64,000 nt of DNA from Cryobacterium sp. PAMC25264. GTDB taxonomy: Bacteria > Actinomycetota > Actinomycetes > Actinomycetales > Microbacteriaceae. The notes beneath the pieces are model-generated. The model did not search any database. It saw only the letters and a program-made list of their open reading frames with translations, and was not told the DNA's origin. The position numbers and the translations under genes are program-made. Shown here piece by piece: positions 18,529 to 26,922 of this stretch (its first letter is position 1; each line of letters opens with the position of its first letter). The stretch is taken from the NCBI RefSeq assembly GCF_019443325.1, contig NZ_CP080383.1, positions 1,736,001 to 1,800,000 of the forward strand. The letters are read 5' to 3'.

Positions 18529-19887
18529 CTAGGACCGGATCTGGCCGGATCCGCGGACGATCCATTTGGTACTCGTGAGTTCCGGCAGGCCCATGGGCCC
18601 CCGCGCGTGCAGCTTTTGGGTGGAGATACCGACCTCGGCGCCGAAGCCGAACTCGCCCCCGTCGGTGAAACGGGTTGAGGCGTTCACCATCACGGCGGCG
18701 GAGTCGACCTCGCCCAGAAAGCGCTCGGCATTGACGATGTCGTTGGTGATGATCGACTCGGTGTGACCGGTGGAGTACCGGCGGATATGCGCGATGGCCT
18801 CGTCGAGGTCGGCGACGACCGCCACGGACAGGTCCAGGCTCATGTACTCGGTGGCCCAGTCCTCCTCGGTGGCCGGCACCGCGGCCGGGAACAGGGCACG
18901 CACCGTCGCATCCCCGTGAATGGTCACGCCGGCCTCGGCGAGCCGGCCCAGCACAGCCGGCAGTAGCCGCGCGGCGGCGGCCTCGTGCACGAGCACGGTC
19001 TCGACGGCGTTGCAGACACTGGGTCGCTGCACCTTGGCGTTGTGCACGATGTCCGTGGCCCACGCGAGATTCGCCGATTCGTCGAGGAAGATATGCACCA
19101 CGCCGGCTCCGGTTTCGATGACGGGCACGGTGGATTCGGTCACGACAGCCTGGATCAACCCTGCGCTGCCGCGGGGAATCAGCACGTCCACGAATCCGCG
19201 GGCCTGCATCAGACGAGTGGCGCCGGCGCGGCCGTAGGGGTCGATGGTCTGCACGGACTCCCCCGGCAGCCCGGCCGCGACGAGTGCCTGCTGAATCAGG
19301 CCCACGAGCACCCGGTTCGAGTTCTCGGCGGCCGATCCGCCGCGGAGAACCGCGGCGTTGCCGCTCTTGAGGGCCAGGGCGGCGATGTCGACGGTCACAT
19401 TGGGCCGCGCCTCGTAGATGACACCGACCACACCGAACGGCACGCGCACCTGGCTGATCTTGACGCCGTTGGGCAGGCTGCTGCCGCGCACCACCTCGCC
19501 GACCGGGTCCGTGAGCAGTTCGATCTCGGCCACGGCGTCGGCGAGAGAGCGGATGCGCGTCTCGTCCAGCGTCAGTCGGTCCAGCAATGCCGCACTCAGG
19601 CCGTTCTCCGCGCCGACAGAGAGATCGACAGCGTTGGCCTCGACGATACCGGCGACGTTGTCACGGAGCGCCTGGGCGATGCCGTGCAGGGCGCGATTCT
19701 TCACCTGGGTGGGTGCTGAGGCGAGAGCCAGGGAGGCCTGGCGTGCCGCGGTGAGCAACGCGGTGAGGCCGTGGGCGGTTTGAGAAGAGCCACGTTCGCC
19801 GGGCCCGACGTGTGCGGGCACGGCGTCCGGCACGGTCCCCGCCTGGTCCTCGGTGGGCGGCAGGGCGACGGGGCGGGTCTGCGACAT
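18529..19887 (-). CDS. proA: Glutamate-5-semialdehyde dehydrogenase ProA
   Basis: NADPH-dependent reduction of glutamyl-5-phosphate to glutamate-5-semialdehyde, second step of proline synthesis. 452 residues, about 30 longer than usual because of a Pro/Gly-rich N-terminal leader before LTALLTAARQASLALASAPTQVKN. Aldehyde-dehydrogenase landmarks: PFGVVGVIYEARPNVTVDIAAL, GNAAVLRGGSAAENSN, the catalytic Cys in QRPSVCNAVETVLVH and the C-terminal TKWIVRGSGQIR. It starts 9 bases after the proB stop, so proB and proA form one unit. Confidence 0.95.
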   Translation of the reverse strand: MSQTRPVALPPTEDQAGTVPDAVPAHVGPGERGSSQTAHGLTALLTAARQASLALASAPTQVKNRALHGIAQALRDNVAGIVEANAVDLSVGAENGLSAALLDRLTLDETRIRSLADAVAEIELLTDPVGEVVRGSSLPNGVKISQVRVPFGVVGVIYEARPNVTVDIAALALKSGNAAVLRGGSAAENSNRVLVGLIQQALVAAGLPGESVQTIDPYGRAGATRLMQARGFVDVLIPRGSAGLIQAVVTESTVPVIETGAGVVHIFLDESANLAWATDIVHNAKVQRPSVCNAVETVLVHEAAAARLLPAVLGRLAEAGVTIHGDATVRALFPAAVPATEEDWATEYMSLDLSVAVVADLDEAIAHIRRYSTGHTESIITNDIVNAERFLGEVDSAAVMVNASTRFTDGGEFGFGAEVGISTQKLHARGPMGLPELTSTKWIVRGSGQIRS

Positions 19888-19896
19888 GCCCCTAGC

Positions 19897-20745
19897 TTAG
19901 GACAGCTCGTGTGCGACGGGGCGCCCGCTGACGCCGGGTTCAGCCGGCTCGAACCAGGTGCCGATCGCGTCTCCCCGCAGCGCCTCAGCGACGAGCGCCG
20001 TGGAGGTCACGAGCACGGCGGTTCCGGCATCCTGGGCGATCCGGGCGGCGGACACCTTGGTGCCCGCTCCTCCAGTGCCCACTCCCGATAGCGAGGAGCC
20101 GAACTCCACACCGGGCAGGGTGTCACCCACGGCGACGTAGTCGATGCGCTCGGCGCCAGGCAGGTGCGGCGGCCGGGTGTACAGGGCATCCACGTCGCTG
20201 AGCAGCACCAGCAGGTCGGCCTTCACGAGCGTGGCGACGAGGGCGGCGAGCCTGTCGTTATCGCCGAACCGGATCTCGTGGGTGGCGACGGTGTCGTTCT
20301 CGTTCACGATGGGGAGGATACGCAGCCCGAGCAGGCGCTCCATGGCGCGCTGCGCGTTGCTGCGCGGCGACGCGTTCTCGAGGTCTCCGGCTGTGAGGAG
20401 CACCTGTCCCGCGATGATGTCGTACCGGTCGAGGCTGTCCTGGTACCGGAAGATGAGGAGGTTCTGGCCCACCGACGCCGCGGCCTGCTGGGTCGCGAGA
20501 TCGGTGGGGCGCTCGTCCAGCTGCAGGTAGGGCATGCCGGTAGCGATGGCGCCGGAGGAGACCAGGACCACCTCGGCGCCGCGCCCGTGCGCCGACGCCA
20601 GGGCGTCGACGAGGGGTGCGATCTGGCCGACGTTGGCGCCGCTGATCGAGGACGATCCGACCTTGACGACGATGCGTCTGGCCGTGGCGATGCCGCTGCG
20701 CTCCAGGCGGCTCCGGTCGGCGCCGCTCACCCCTCCATCGGTCAC
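19897..20745 (-). CDS. proB: Glutamate 5-kinase ProB (short form without PUA domain)
   Basis: ATP-dependent phosphorylation of glutamate, the feedback-regulated first step of proline synthesis. 282 residues: amino-acid-kinase fold with [52 protein letters not shown] and [17 protein letters not shown]. It ends after the kinase domain, so the C-terminal PUA domain of E. coli ProB is absent. The start is the GTG at 20745 that overlaps the obg stop as GTGA; the open frame upstream lies inside obg and is not translated. Confidence 0.94.
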   Translation of the reverse strand: MTDGGVSGADRSRLERSGIATARRIVVKVGSSSISGANVGQIAPLVDALASAHGRGAEVVLVSSGAIATGMPYLQLDERPTDLATQQAAASVGQNLLIFRYQDSLDRYDIIAGQVLLTAGDLENASPRSNAQRAMERLLGLRILPIVNENDTVATHEIRFGDNDRLAALVATLVKADLLVLLSDVDALYTRPPHLPGAERIDYVAVGDTLPGVEFGSSLSGVGTGGAGTKVSAARIAQDAGTAVLVTSTALVAEALRGDAIGTWFEPAEPGVSGRPVAHELS

Positions 20746-22325
20746 TCGGAGTCGCCCTCCCGGGTGCGCCGACGGGCAGCGTTGTTCTCGGTGACCTCGT
20801 CGGCGCCGCCGTTGTACTCTTCCTCGCCGGTCGACCACATGCCGGCCTCGCGTTCGCGGATGAGTTCGGCCCGGGCGGCGGACTTCGCGTCCATGCGCTT
20901 GAGGTATTCCTCGCGGCGCTCGTTGCTGGTGCGGCGCTTGGAGTCGTCCATCCGGCTATCGGTTCCGCGCGGGGCGGTGATCAGCTCGGCGGTGGAGGTA
21001 AGGGTGGGCTCCCAGTCGAAGATCATCCCGTCCCCCGGGCCGATCACGACGGTCGAGCCGGCGACGGCACCGGCCTTGAAGAGTTCGTCTTCGGTGCCGA
21101 GCTTGGCGAGGCGGTCGGCGAGGAAGCCGACGGCTTCGTCGTTCTTGAAGTCCGTCTGCTGCACCCAGCGCTCGGGCTTGGCGCCGAGGATGCGGAAGAT
21201 GTTGCCGAACGATCCGCCTTCGACGCGCACGATGAAACCGCTGTCGTCGACGGCCTTGGGTCGGATGACGATGCGGGGCTTGAGGGCGGCGGCCTCTGCG
21301 CTGCTGAGACGACCGGCTTCGACGGTTTCGGCCAGGGCGAAGTTGAGCTGGCGGAGGCCCTCGTGGCTGACCGTGGAGATCTCGAAGACGCGGTAGCCGC
21401 GTTCCTCGAGTTCGGCCTTGACGAACGCGGCGAGTTCGCGACCCTCTGGCACGTCGATCTTGTTCAGGGCGATCAGCTGCGGACGTTCAAGGAGCGGCGT
21501 CTGGCCCTCGGGGACAGGGTACGCGGCAAGCTCGCCGAGGATGATGTCGAGGTCACTGATCGGGTCGCGACCGGGGTCGAGCGTGGCGCAGTCGAGGACG
21601 TGCAGCAGTGCGGTGCAACGTTCCACGTGGCGCAGGAACTCGAGACCGAGGCCCTTACCCTCGCTGGCGCCCTCGATGAGGCCAGGGACGTCGGCGACGG
21701 TGTAGCGCACCTCGCCGGCATCCACGACGCCGAGGTTGGGCTGCAGGGTCGTGAAGGGGTAGTCGGCGATCTTGGGCCGCGCGGCGGAGATCGCGGCAAT
21801 GAGGCTGGACTTGCCTGCCGAGGGGTAACCGACCAGGGCCACATCCGCCACGGTCTTCAGCTCGAGGTAGACGTCACCCTCGTAGCCGTAGGTTCCGAGC
21901 AGGGCGAAGCCGGGGGCCTTGCGCTTGGTCGAGGCGAGGGCGGCGTTGCCGAGCCCGCCCTGTCCACCGGGCGCGACGACGATGCGGTAGCCGGGCTCCG
22001 TCATGTCGGCGAGTTCGTTGCCCTCGGCGTCCTTGACCACGGTGCCCAGCGGGACCGGCAGCTCGATGATGTCGCTGCTGTAGCCGTTGCGGTGGTCACC
22101 CATGCCGGGTCCGCCGTTGGCGGAGCTGCGGTGCGGGGACCGGTGGAAGGACAGCAGGGTGGTGACCTGCGGGTCGGCGACGAGGACGATGTCGCCACCG
22201 TTGCCGCCGTTTCCGCCATCGGGGCCGGCGAGAGGCTTGAACTTCTCGCGTTTGACCGAGACACAACCGTTTCCTCCGTTGCCCGCTCGCAGATGCAGCG
22301 TGACTTGGTCAACGAACGTGGCCAT
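20742..22325 (-). CDS. obg: GTPase ObgE/CgtA
   Basis: Essential ribosome-assembly and stress GTPase, 527 residues. N-terminal glycine-rich Obg domain ([20 protein letters not shown]...), GTPase domain with G1 [10 protein letters not shown]3 DVPGLIEGA and G4 NKIDVPEG, then the C-terminal OCT domain ([34 protein letters not shown]) and an additional basic/acidic tail of about 70 residues. The ATG at 22325 has AAAGGGG 7 bases upstream; an in-frame extension to 22388 is unsupported. A terminator-like hairpin lies between rpmA and obg. Confidence 0.96.
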   Translation of the reverse strand: MATFVDQVTLHLRAGNGGNGCVSVKREKFKPLAGPDGGNGGNGGDIVLVADPQVTTLLSFHRSPHRSSANGGPGMGDHRNGYSSDIIELPVPLGTVVKDAEGNELADMTEPGYRIVVAPGGQGGLGNAALASTKRKAPGFALLGTYGYEGDVYLELKTVADVALVGYPSAGKSSLIAAISAARPKIADYPFTTLQPNLGVVDAGEVRYTVADVPGLIEGASEGKGLGLEFLRHVERCTALLHVLDCATLDPGRDPISDLDIILGELAAYPVPEGQTPLLERPQLIALNKIDVPEGRELAAFVKAELEERGYRVFEISTVSHEGLRQLNFALAETVEAGRLSSAEAAALKPRIVIRPKAVDDSGFIVRVEGGSFGNIFRILGAKPERWVQQTDFKNDEAVGFLADRLAKLGTEDELFKAGAVAGSTVVIGPGDGMIFDWEPTLTSTAELITAPRGTDSRMDDSKRRTSNERREEYLKRMDAKSAARAELIREREAGMWSTGEEEYNGGADEVTENNAARRRTREGDSE

Positions 22326-22346
22326 GGGAATGCCCCTTTCAGGTGG

Positions 22347-22391
22347 CGATAAAAACAAACATGAGGACGAGCCGAAGCCCGCCCTCATGTT
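22347..22391 (-). terminator. Intra-operon terminator/attenuator between rpmA and obg
   Basis: On the minus strand a 9-bp perfect stem (22383-22391 with 22358-22366), extended inward by further short pairs around a TTCG loop, is followed by TGTTTTTAT. It lies 19 bases after the rpmA stop and about 33 before the obg start. It would let L21/L27 be made in excess of Obg. Confidence 0.75.
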
Positions 22392-22409
22392 GAAAAGCTC
22401 TGTGGATGC

Positions 22410-22667
22410 CTAAGCGGCAGCTACCACGATGTTGACGACCTTGCGGCCACCCTTTGCACCGAACTCGACCGAGCCGGCTTCGAGGGCGAAGAGGGTGTCG
22501 TCGCCGCCACGGCCGACGTTCACGCCGGGGTGGAAGTGGGTGCCACGCTGACGGACGATGATCTCGCCCGCGCCGACAACCTGACCGCCGAAGCGCTTCA
22601 CGCCGAGGCGCTGTGCGTTGGAGTCACGACCGTTGCGAGTGGAACTCGCGCCTTTTTTGTGTGCCAT
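22410..22667 (-). CDS. rpmA: 50S ribosomal protein L27 (bL27)
   Basis: 85 residues, whole family. Begins [29 protein letters not shown] and contains [29 protein letters not shown]. The N-terminus starts directly with the mature MAHKKG form, without the cleavable extension found in Firmicutes. Encoded 19 bases behind rplU, with AGGAGAA before the ATG. Confidence 0.98.
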   Translation of the reverse strand: MAHKKGASSTRNGRDSNAQRLGVKRFGGQVVGAGEIIVRQRGTHFHPGVNVGRGGDDTLFALEAGSVEFGAKGGRKVVNIVVAAA

Positions 22668-22686
22668 TTGTTCTTCTCCTCAGGCC

Positions 22687-22995
22687 TTAGGCGATGCCGG
22701 TGACCTGAACGCGAGTGAGCTCCTGACGGTGCCCCTGACGCTTCTTGTAACCGGTCTTGTTCTTGAACTTCTGGATGACGATCTTCGGGCCGCGGAGGTC
22801 GTTGAGGACCTCGGCAGTGACCTTGACGTTGGCCAGCGACGCCCCGTCAGAGGTGATCTTGTCGCCGTCGACGAGAAGCACGGCGGCCAGCTCGACGTTG
22901 CCGTCCTTGTCAGCCTTGATTCGGTCCATCGTTACGATGGTCCCGACCTCTACCTTCTCCTGCCGCCCACCGGCGCGCACAACTGCGTAAACCAC
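22687..22995 (-). CDS. rplU: 50S ribosomal protein L21 (bL21)
   Basis: 102 residues: [32 protein letters not shown] and the C-terminal [26 protein letters not shown] are diagnostic. GTG start. First gene of rplU-rpmA-obg-proB-proA. A 38-base leader separates it from a plausible -10 hexamer. Confidence 0.98.
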   Translation of the reverse strand: MVYAVVRAGGRQEKVEVGTIVTMDRIKADKDGNVELAAVLLVDGDKITSDGASLANVKVTAEVLNDLRGPKIVIQKFKNKTGYKKRQGHRQELTRVQVTGIA

Positions 22996-23033
22996 TTTAC
23001 GTACCTATCTCTGGGGAACCCCGGGGGCTCCGA

Positions 23034-23062
23034 TTCCTATGATGGAAAGTTACCGAGTGCAA
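23034..23062 (-). promoter_or_regulatory. Candidate promoter of the rplU-rpmA-obg operon
   Basis: On the minus strand TTGCAC (23057-23062) and TAGGAA (23034-23039) are 17 bases apart, ahead of rplU. The leader between it and the GTG contains a small CCCCGGGG palindrome. Confidence 0.45.
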
Positions 23063-23221
23063 ATGGACCAAGTCGGCCCATCTCACTTCAGAAAACCTTG
23101 GGCGTTGCGTGGACATAGTCCACCGCACACCAACACTCGACTTTAGCGGATCGGATAGCCCCGGTCAAACCATTCGGCGGGGGTGTGTCGCGACGGGTCT
23201 GCCGGCATCCGATTCAGTCCC

Positions 23222-23227
23222 TACACT
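23222..23227 (+). promoter_or_regulatory. Putative -10 of a leaderless promoter (DUF4031 gene)
   Basis: TACACT, 6 bases, ATG at 23234. No Shine-Dalgarno. Confidence 0.4.
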
Positions 23228-23233
23228 TTCAGG

Positions 23234-23524
23234 ATGAGCATACTGATCGACCAGCCTGCCTGGCCGGCCCACGGAACGCTCTGGTCGCACCTGGTGAGCG
23301 ATTCGTCGCTCGAGGAGTTGCACGCGTTCGCGTCTGCTCAGGGCATCCCCCGCCGCGGGTTCGATCTGGACCATTACGACGTGCCCAAGGCCCGCTACGA
23401 CAGCCTGGTGGCCGCTGGAGCGGTGCCCGTGGACTTCCGCGGGCTGGTCACCCGCTTGCGCGCCAGCGGCCTGCGGGTGAGCGGCCGGGAGCGCCGTTCG
23501 CGGCCCGGAGGCGCCACCGGCTGA
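23234..23524 (+). CDS. DUF4031 domain protein
   Basis: 96 residues, almost all domain: SILIDQPAWPAHGTLWSHLVSDSSLEELHAFA, GIPRRGFDLDHYDVPKARYDSLVAAGAVPVD, then a basic tail. The invariant WPAHG, WSHLVSD and DHYDVP motifs make the family clear; its function is unknown. Divergent from rplU and convergent with the following minus-strand operon (7-base gap). Confidence 0.85.
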   Translation: MSILIDQPAWPAHGTLWSHLVSDSSLEELHAFASAQGIPRRGFDLDHYDVPKARYDSLVAAGAVPVDFRGLVTRLRASGLRVSGRERRSRPGGATG

Positions 23525-23531
23525 CGGGGCG

Positions 23532-24968
23532 TCACCAGATGGCGTCGATCCCCACGATGCTGCGACTGATGGCGCCCGTTGCCAGGTCGACGATGATCGT
23601 GGTCGCCGTGGTCGCCTGGGCCCCCACCGGGTAGTCATCGCTGACCTGGGTCTGACTGTTGGGTACGGTCTGGATCGCCAGGTACTGGTCGTTCGGTGAG
23701 ATCACGAAGCCCAGGATGGTCTCGTTGGGCAGCACCGGCTCGTAGACGACCCGGCTGGTGGGGGCGACGGGGTCGCCGGTGACCAGGGTGAGGTACTGGC
23801 GAACGCGGCCGGTCGCCTGGTCGAATTCGGCGACCCGCTGCACGTAGCCCTCTCCCCCGGTGAGGAAGCGCAGCTCAGCCGTGTACGGGGTGGTCCCGGC
23901 CACATCCTGGGGCACGATCGCGGCCTCAGAGCCCGTCGAGAGGTCCAGGATATACTGGCTGCCCTGATCGGAGACCGCGATCCGGACTCCGTCGGGGGCG
24001 AAGGCGTTGAGATTGGGGAATTGCCCGATCGGGATGGGGGCGGTGTCGGTGCGCGGATCGACGAGCAGAAGGGTGGTGTCGAAGAGCTGCGCGACGAGCT
24101 CGGACCGGGCGGGCATGAATCCCCAGGCGATGGCCTGGATGGGGTTTCCGTCCAGGCCCGCAACGGTGTCGACGGTGCCGCGGGTGAGGTCGAGCAGGAA
24201 CAGGGTGTTGTCGTACACGGCACCGGCGGCTCCCGGCGCGCTGCTGAACCGGAACCCGACGGTGCTGGAGGACGGTGAGGCCTGCAGGTCCTGGACGGTT
24301 CCGGTGCCGGGCAGGGTGAGTTCGGCGGCTTGCCCGTCGGCGGAGACCAGGCTCAGCCGGCTGCTGAGGTCGTCGGCGAGGGTGACGACCACGAGTTCGT
24401 CCCCCACGGGCACGAAGGACTGGATGTAGGGCGCCGTGAAGACATCGGTGCTCTCCGGCGAACCGACGGCGGTGCGCAGGATGCGGTCCGGATCCTTGGT
24501 CGACTCCCCCGGGGTCGCCGGCTCCCGGCTGAGGAGGAAGAGGGGCGCCTGACCGGTGCGGAAGGTCACGGCCAGGTCGCTGCTCCGGTCGCCAAAGGCT
24601 CCCGAGACGTCCTTGACCCGGACGGTGTACTCGGTGTCGTAGGCCAGCGGCTGGGGGAACACGACGACGACGGAATCGTTCGAGGTCTGCACGTCGACCG
24701 GGCTGGCCGGGCTGATCTGCACCTGATCCGCGCTGACCTCGGCCAGCTGTTGGTTGGTCGAGAGGACCAGGCGTTGCCCAGCGGCCGAGACCACGGCTGT
24801 CGTGTCGACGTCGGACCCGGTGAGCCGGGGGCCGTTCAGCAGGTTGACCGCCACCAGCGCCAGGCACAGAACGATCAGCCCGGTCAGGAGGATCCCGAGA
24901 GTGCGACGGAACCGACGTGCGCCGCCCGGATCTTCGGGGCCGGCGGTGAACGGCGACTCAGTAGACAT
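23532..24968 (-). CDS. Membrane-anchored Ig-like/beta-propeller protein, third gene of the permease operon
   Basis: 478 residues: a basic cytoplasmic N-terminus, one transmembrane segment (about 24-46, LGILLTGLIVLCLALVAVNLL), then an Ig-like domain (about 60-140, with VVVVFPQPLAYDTEYTVRVKDVSG, SbsA-like) and a large beta-rich part with WD40/propeller-like repeats to the end. It should face the outside. The ATG overlaps the upstream TIGR03943 gene by 11 bases, so it is made with the permease pair and may be an extracytoplasmic partner or ligand-binding module. No named family beyond the Ig-like fold. Confidence 0.72.
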   Translation of the reverse strand: MSTESPFTAGPEDPGGARRFRRTLGILLTGLIVLCLALVAVNLLNGPRLTGSDVDTTAVVSAAGQRLVLSTNQQLAEVSADQVQISPASPVDVQTSNDSVVVVFPQPLAYDTEYTVRVKDVSGAFGDRSSDLAVTFRTGQAPLFLLSREPATPGESTKDPDRILRTAVGSPESTDVFTAPYIQSFVPVGDELVVVTLADDLSSRLSLVSADGQAAELTLPGTGTVQDLQASPSSSTVGFRFSSAPGAAGAVYDNTLFLLDLTRGTVDTVAGLDGNPIQAIAWGFMPARSELVAQLFDTTLLLVDPRTDTAPIPIGQFPNLNAFAPDGVRIAVSDQGSQYILDLSTGSEAAIVPQDVAGTTPYTAELRFLTGGEGYVQRVAEFDQATGRVRQYLTLVTGDPVAPTSRVVYEPVLPNETILGFVISPNDQYLAIQTVPNSQTQVSDDYPVGAQATTATTIIVDLATGAISRSIVGIDAIW

Positions 24969-25749
24969 ACGGGTCGCTCGGCTGTTCGACGGGCGTGATG
25001 GCCGTGGGTTGCAGGGCGAGCGCATCGGTCGATCGCACGCTCGGGTTGGGCCGGAACGTTCCCGTCACCTCGACCCAGTCGTCGGTGTCGTAGCTCGCCT
25101 TCCAGCCCGGCTGGTAGACCGCCAGGCCGATCGGCTGGGCGTCCACGGCGCAGCACGTGACCACGAACCGAGCCACGTAGAAGACGTTGTCGGGGTCTGC
25201 CGCATCGGGCAGCACAAAACCGGTGACCCGGGCCGTCTTATCGGCGTACAGACCCGGGTCGCTCGATTGGGCCAGCAGCGACACCCATTCCTTCACGCTC
25301 AACCGCTCGTAGTCACCGGTGCCCACCAGGGCGGCGGCCTGCGCCGATGAGGCTTCGCTGTCGAGGCCGCCGGAGTTGACCTCACGCTGGGTCGCGGTGG
25401 CGCTGGTGAGCGTGGCCGGAGGCAGGCCGAGCACGGCGATCGCGGCGATCGTGAGGAGAAGACCGCTGCCGGTCAGGGCGAGCGCACCGCGGCGGGCCGA
25501 TAGCGGGCCGGAACCCGCGGGAGTGCGGACCACGAAGCTGGCCACCACGAACAGGAGCCCGAGCGCGGCCATGACGACGGTGAACACGAAGTACCGCGGA
25601 TGGATGTAGAGGCCCAGCTGACCGGTGACACCGAGCCAGATGGTACCGACAACCACGACGAGGCTCAGGCCGATGCCGCGCCAGCGTTCGGCCAGGTAGG
25701 CGGGCACGGGCATCCGTCTCGAGGACGGCTTCTCGGTATCAGGCGACAT
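24958..25749 (-). CDS. TIGR03943 family membrane protein (permease partner, YcgQ-like)
   Basis: 263 residues. Three hydrophobic segments near the N-terminus (about 28-48, 55-75 and 93-113), then a soluble C-terminal domain with KEWVSLLAQSSDPGLYADKTARVTGFVLPD, FVVTCCAVDAQPIGLAVYQP and a closing OB-like strand pair. The TCC motif and the WVEVTGTF ending match TIGR03943/DUF1980 proteins, which are regularly encoded next to DUF318-type permeases, as here. It overlaps the permease gene by 11 bases upstream and the next gene by 11 bases downstream. Confidence 0.85.
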   Translation of the reverse strand: MSPDTEKPSSRRMPVPAYLAERWRGIGLSLVVVVGTIWLGVTGQLGLYIHPRYFVFTVVMAALGLLFVVASFVVRTPAGSGPLSARRGALALTGSGLLLTIAAIAVLGLPPATLTSATATQREVNSGGLDSEASSAQAAALVGTGDYERLSVKEWVSLLAQSSDPGLYADKTARVTGFVLPDAADPDNVFYVARFVVTCCAVDAQPIGLAVYQPGWKASYDTDDWVEVTGTFRPNPSVRSTDALALQPTAITPVEQPSDPYVY

Positions 25750-26779
25750 AGTTCAGCAACAATCCGGCGGCGGCGCTCATCAGGGCCACCAGGGCCGTGA
25801 TCTGCACGAGCGTGCGGGTGGTGAAGGTGGTGCGCATCAGGGCGAGCATCTTGACGTCGATCATGGCTCCAAATGTGAGGAAGGAAGCGATGCCGCCCGG
25901 CATGAAGGTGCTGCCGAACGACAGCACGAAGAAGGCGTCCACGTTGGAGCAGACCGCCACGATGAAGGCGAGCCCCATCATGGCCAGCACCGACCAGACG
26001 GGGTTGCTGCCCAGGGCCAGCAGCACCGACCGGGGCACGAAGACCTGGGTGAGCGCCGCGATCAGCGAGCCGACGAAAAGCGCGGGCATGATCACGGCGG
26101 TCTCCCGGGTGAACAGGTCGACCGACTTCTCGAATCTTCCGTGGCGAGTCGCCGCGCCGTGGCCGTGGCCGTCGTGCTCGTCGTGACCGGCATCCGGTCG
26201 GGCGCACGAGGCCGAAAACGTGCGGGTCAGCAGGCTGTCGGGATCGGGGTGGCGGCTGTAGAGCCAGCCGATCACGTTGGCGATCACGAAACCCGCCACG
26301 ATACGCGTGATCAGGATCCCGTCGCTGAACCCGAACGCCTGGTGGGTGGTGATGATCGTGATCGGGTTGAGGATCGGCGCGGCGAGCAGGAACGTGATCG
26401 ATTCGGGCACCGTGAAGCCCCCGACCATGAATCCGCGGGCGAGGGGCACGTTTCCGCACTCACAGACGGGGAAGAACATGCCCAGGAGCGAGATGCAGGC
26501 GCGGCGGAGCAGCGGCTGGCGCGGCAGGAACCGGGTGACGAAGCCGTGCGGCAGCCACACCTGCACCACTGTCGACAGCAGGATGCCGAGGAAGACGAAC
26601 GGCGCGGATTCGATGATGACGCTCAGCGCCAGCGTGACGGTGTCCTGCGCGCGGTCCGGGAGTCCCCAGCCCTGGAAGGCCGGACTCACGGCTCGGACGG
26701 TGAACGCCAGTGCGACCAGGATGACACCGACGATCAGGCCGGTGGGCACGCGCGACACGGCCCCCCGATCGCTGTGCAT
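25739..26779 (-). CDS. DUF318/YraQ-type permease with histidine-rich loop
   Basis: 346 residues, about eight to ten membrane segments. The family hallmark PVCECGNVPLARG, with paired cysteines in a membrane loop, is present, along with a symmetric second half (VAVCSNVDAFFVLSF). Between the halves a cytoplasmic or external loop carries HDEHDGHGHGAATRHGR (about 198-214), a likely metal-binding stretch. Relatives include ArsP-like exporters and YcgR of Bacillus; the substrate here is unknown. First gene of a three-gene operon, with a TAAGCT hexamer 6 bases before its ATG. Confidence 0.85.
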   Translation of the reverse strand: MHSDRGAVSRVPTGLIVGVILVALAFTVRAVSPAFQGWGLPDRAQDTVTLALSVIIESAPFVFLGILLSTVVQVWLPHGFVTRFLPRQPLLRRACISLLGMFFPVCECGNVPLARGFMVGGFTVPESITFLLAAPILNPITIITTHQAFGFSDGILITRIVAGFVIANVIGWLYSRHPDPDSLLTRTFSASCARPDAGHDEHDGHGHGAATRHGRFEKSVDLFTRETAVIMPALFVGSLIAALTQVFVPRSVLLALGSNPVWSVLAMMGLAFIVAVCSNVDAFFVLSFGSTFMPGGIASFLTFGAMIDVKMLALMRTTFTTRTLVQITALVALMSAAAGLLLNYVA

Positions 26780-26785
26780 TGGTCG

Positions 26786-26791
26786 AGCTTA
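26786..26791 (-). promoter_or_regulatory. Putative -10 of a leaderless promoter (permease operon)
   Basis: TAAGCT on the minus strand, 6 bases before the ATG at 26779. No Shine-Dalgarno. Confidence 0.4.
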
Positions 26792-26872
26792 CCGTGCCGA
26801 AATGACCGTGCCGAGAAACCCCTTCACTGCCGGGCTGGGGAACCATCGGTGCCGACCCCCGAGACGCCGATA

Positions 26873-26900
26873 GCGGCGCCGCCCGCGAGGGTGGCGCCGC
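26873..26900 (-). terminator. GC-rich hairpin behind rne
   Basis: Twelve-pair stem (26873-26884 with 26889-26900, one G-T) closed by a four-base loop, 22 bases after the rne stop. There is no T tract on either strand, so this would be the tract-less kind of terminator common in actinobacteria. Confidence 0.45.
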
Positions 26901-26922
26901 CAGGGCGGTGCGTGTGCCGCTG

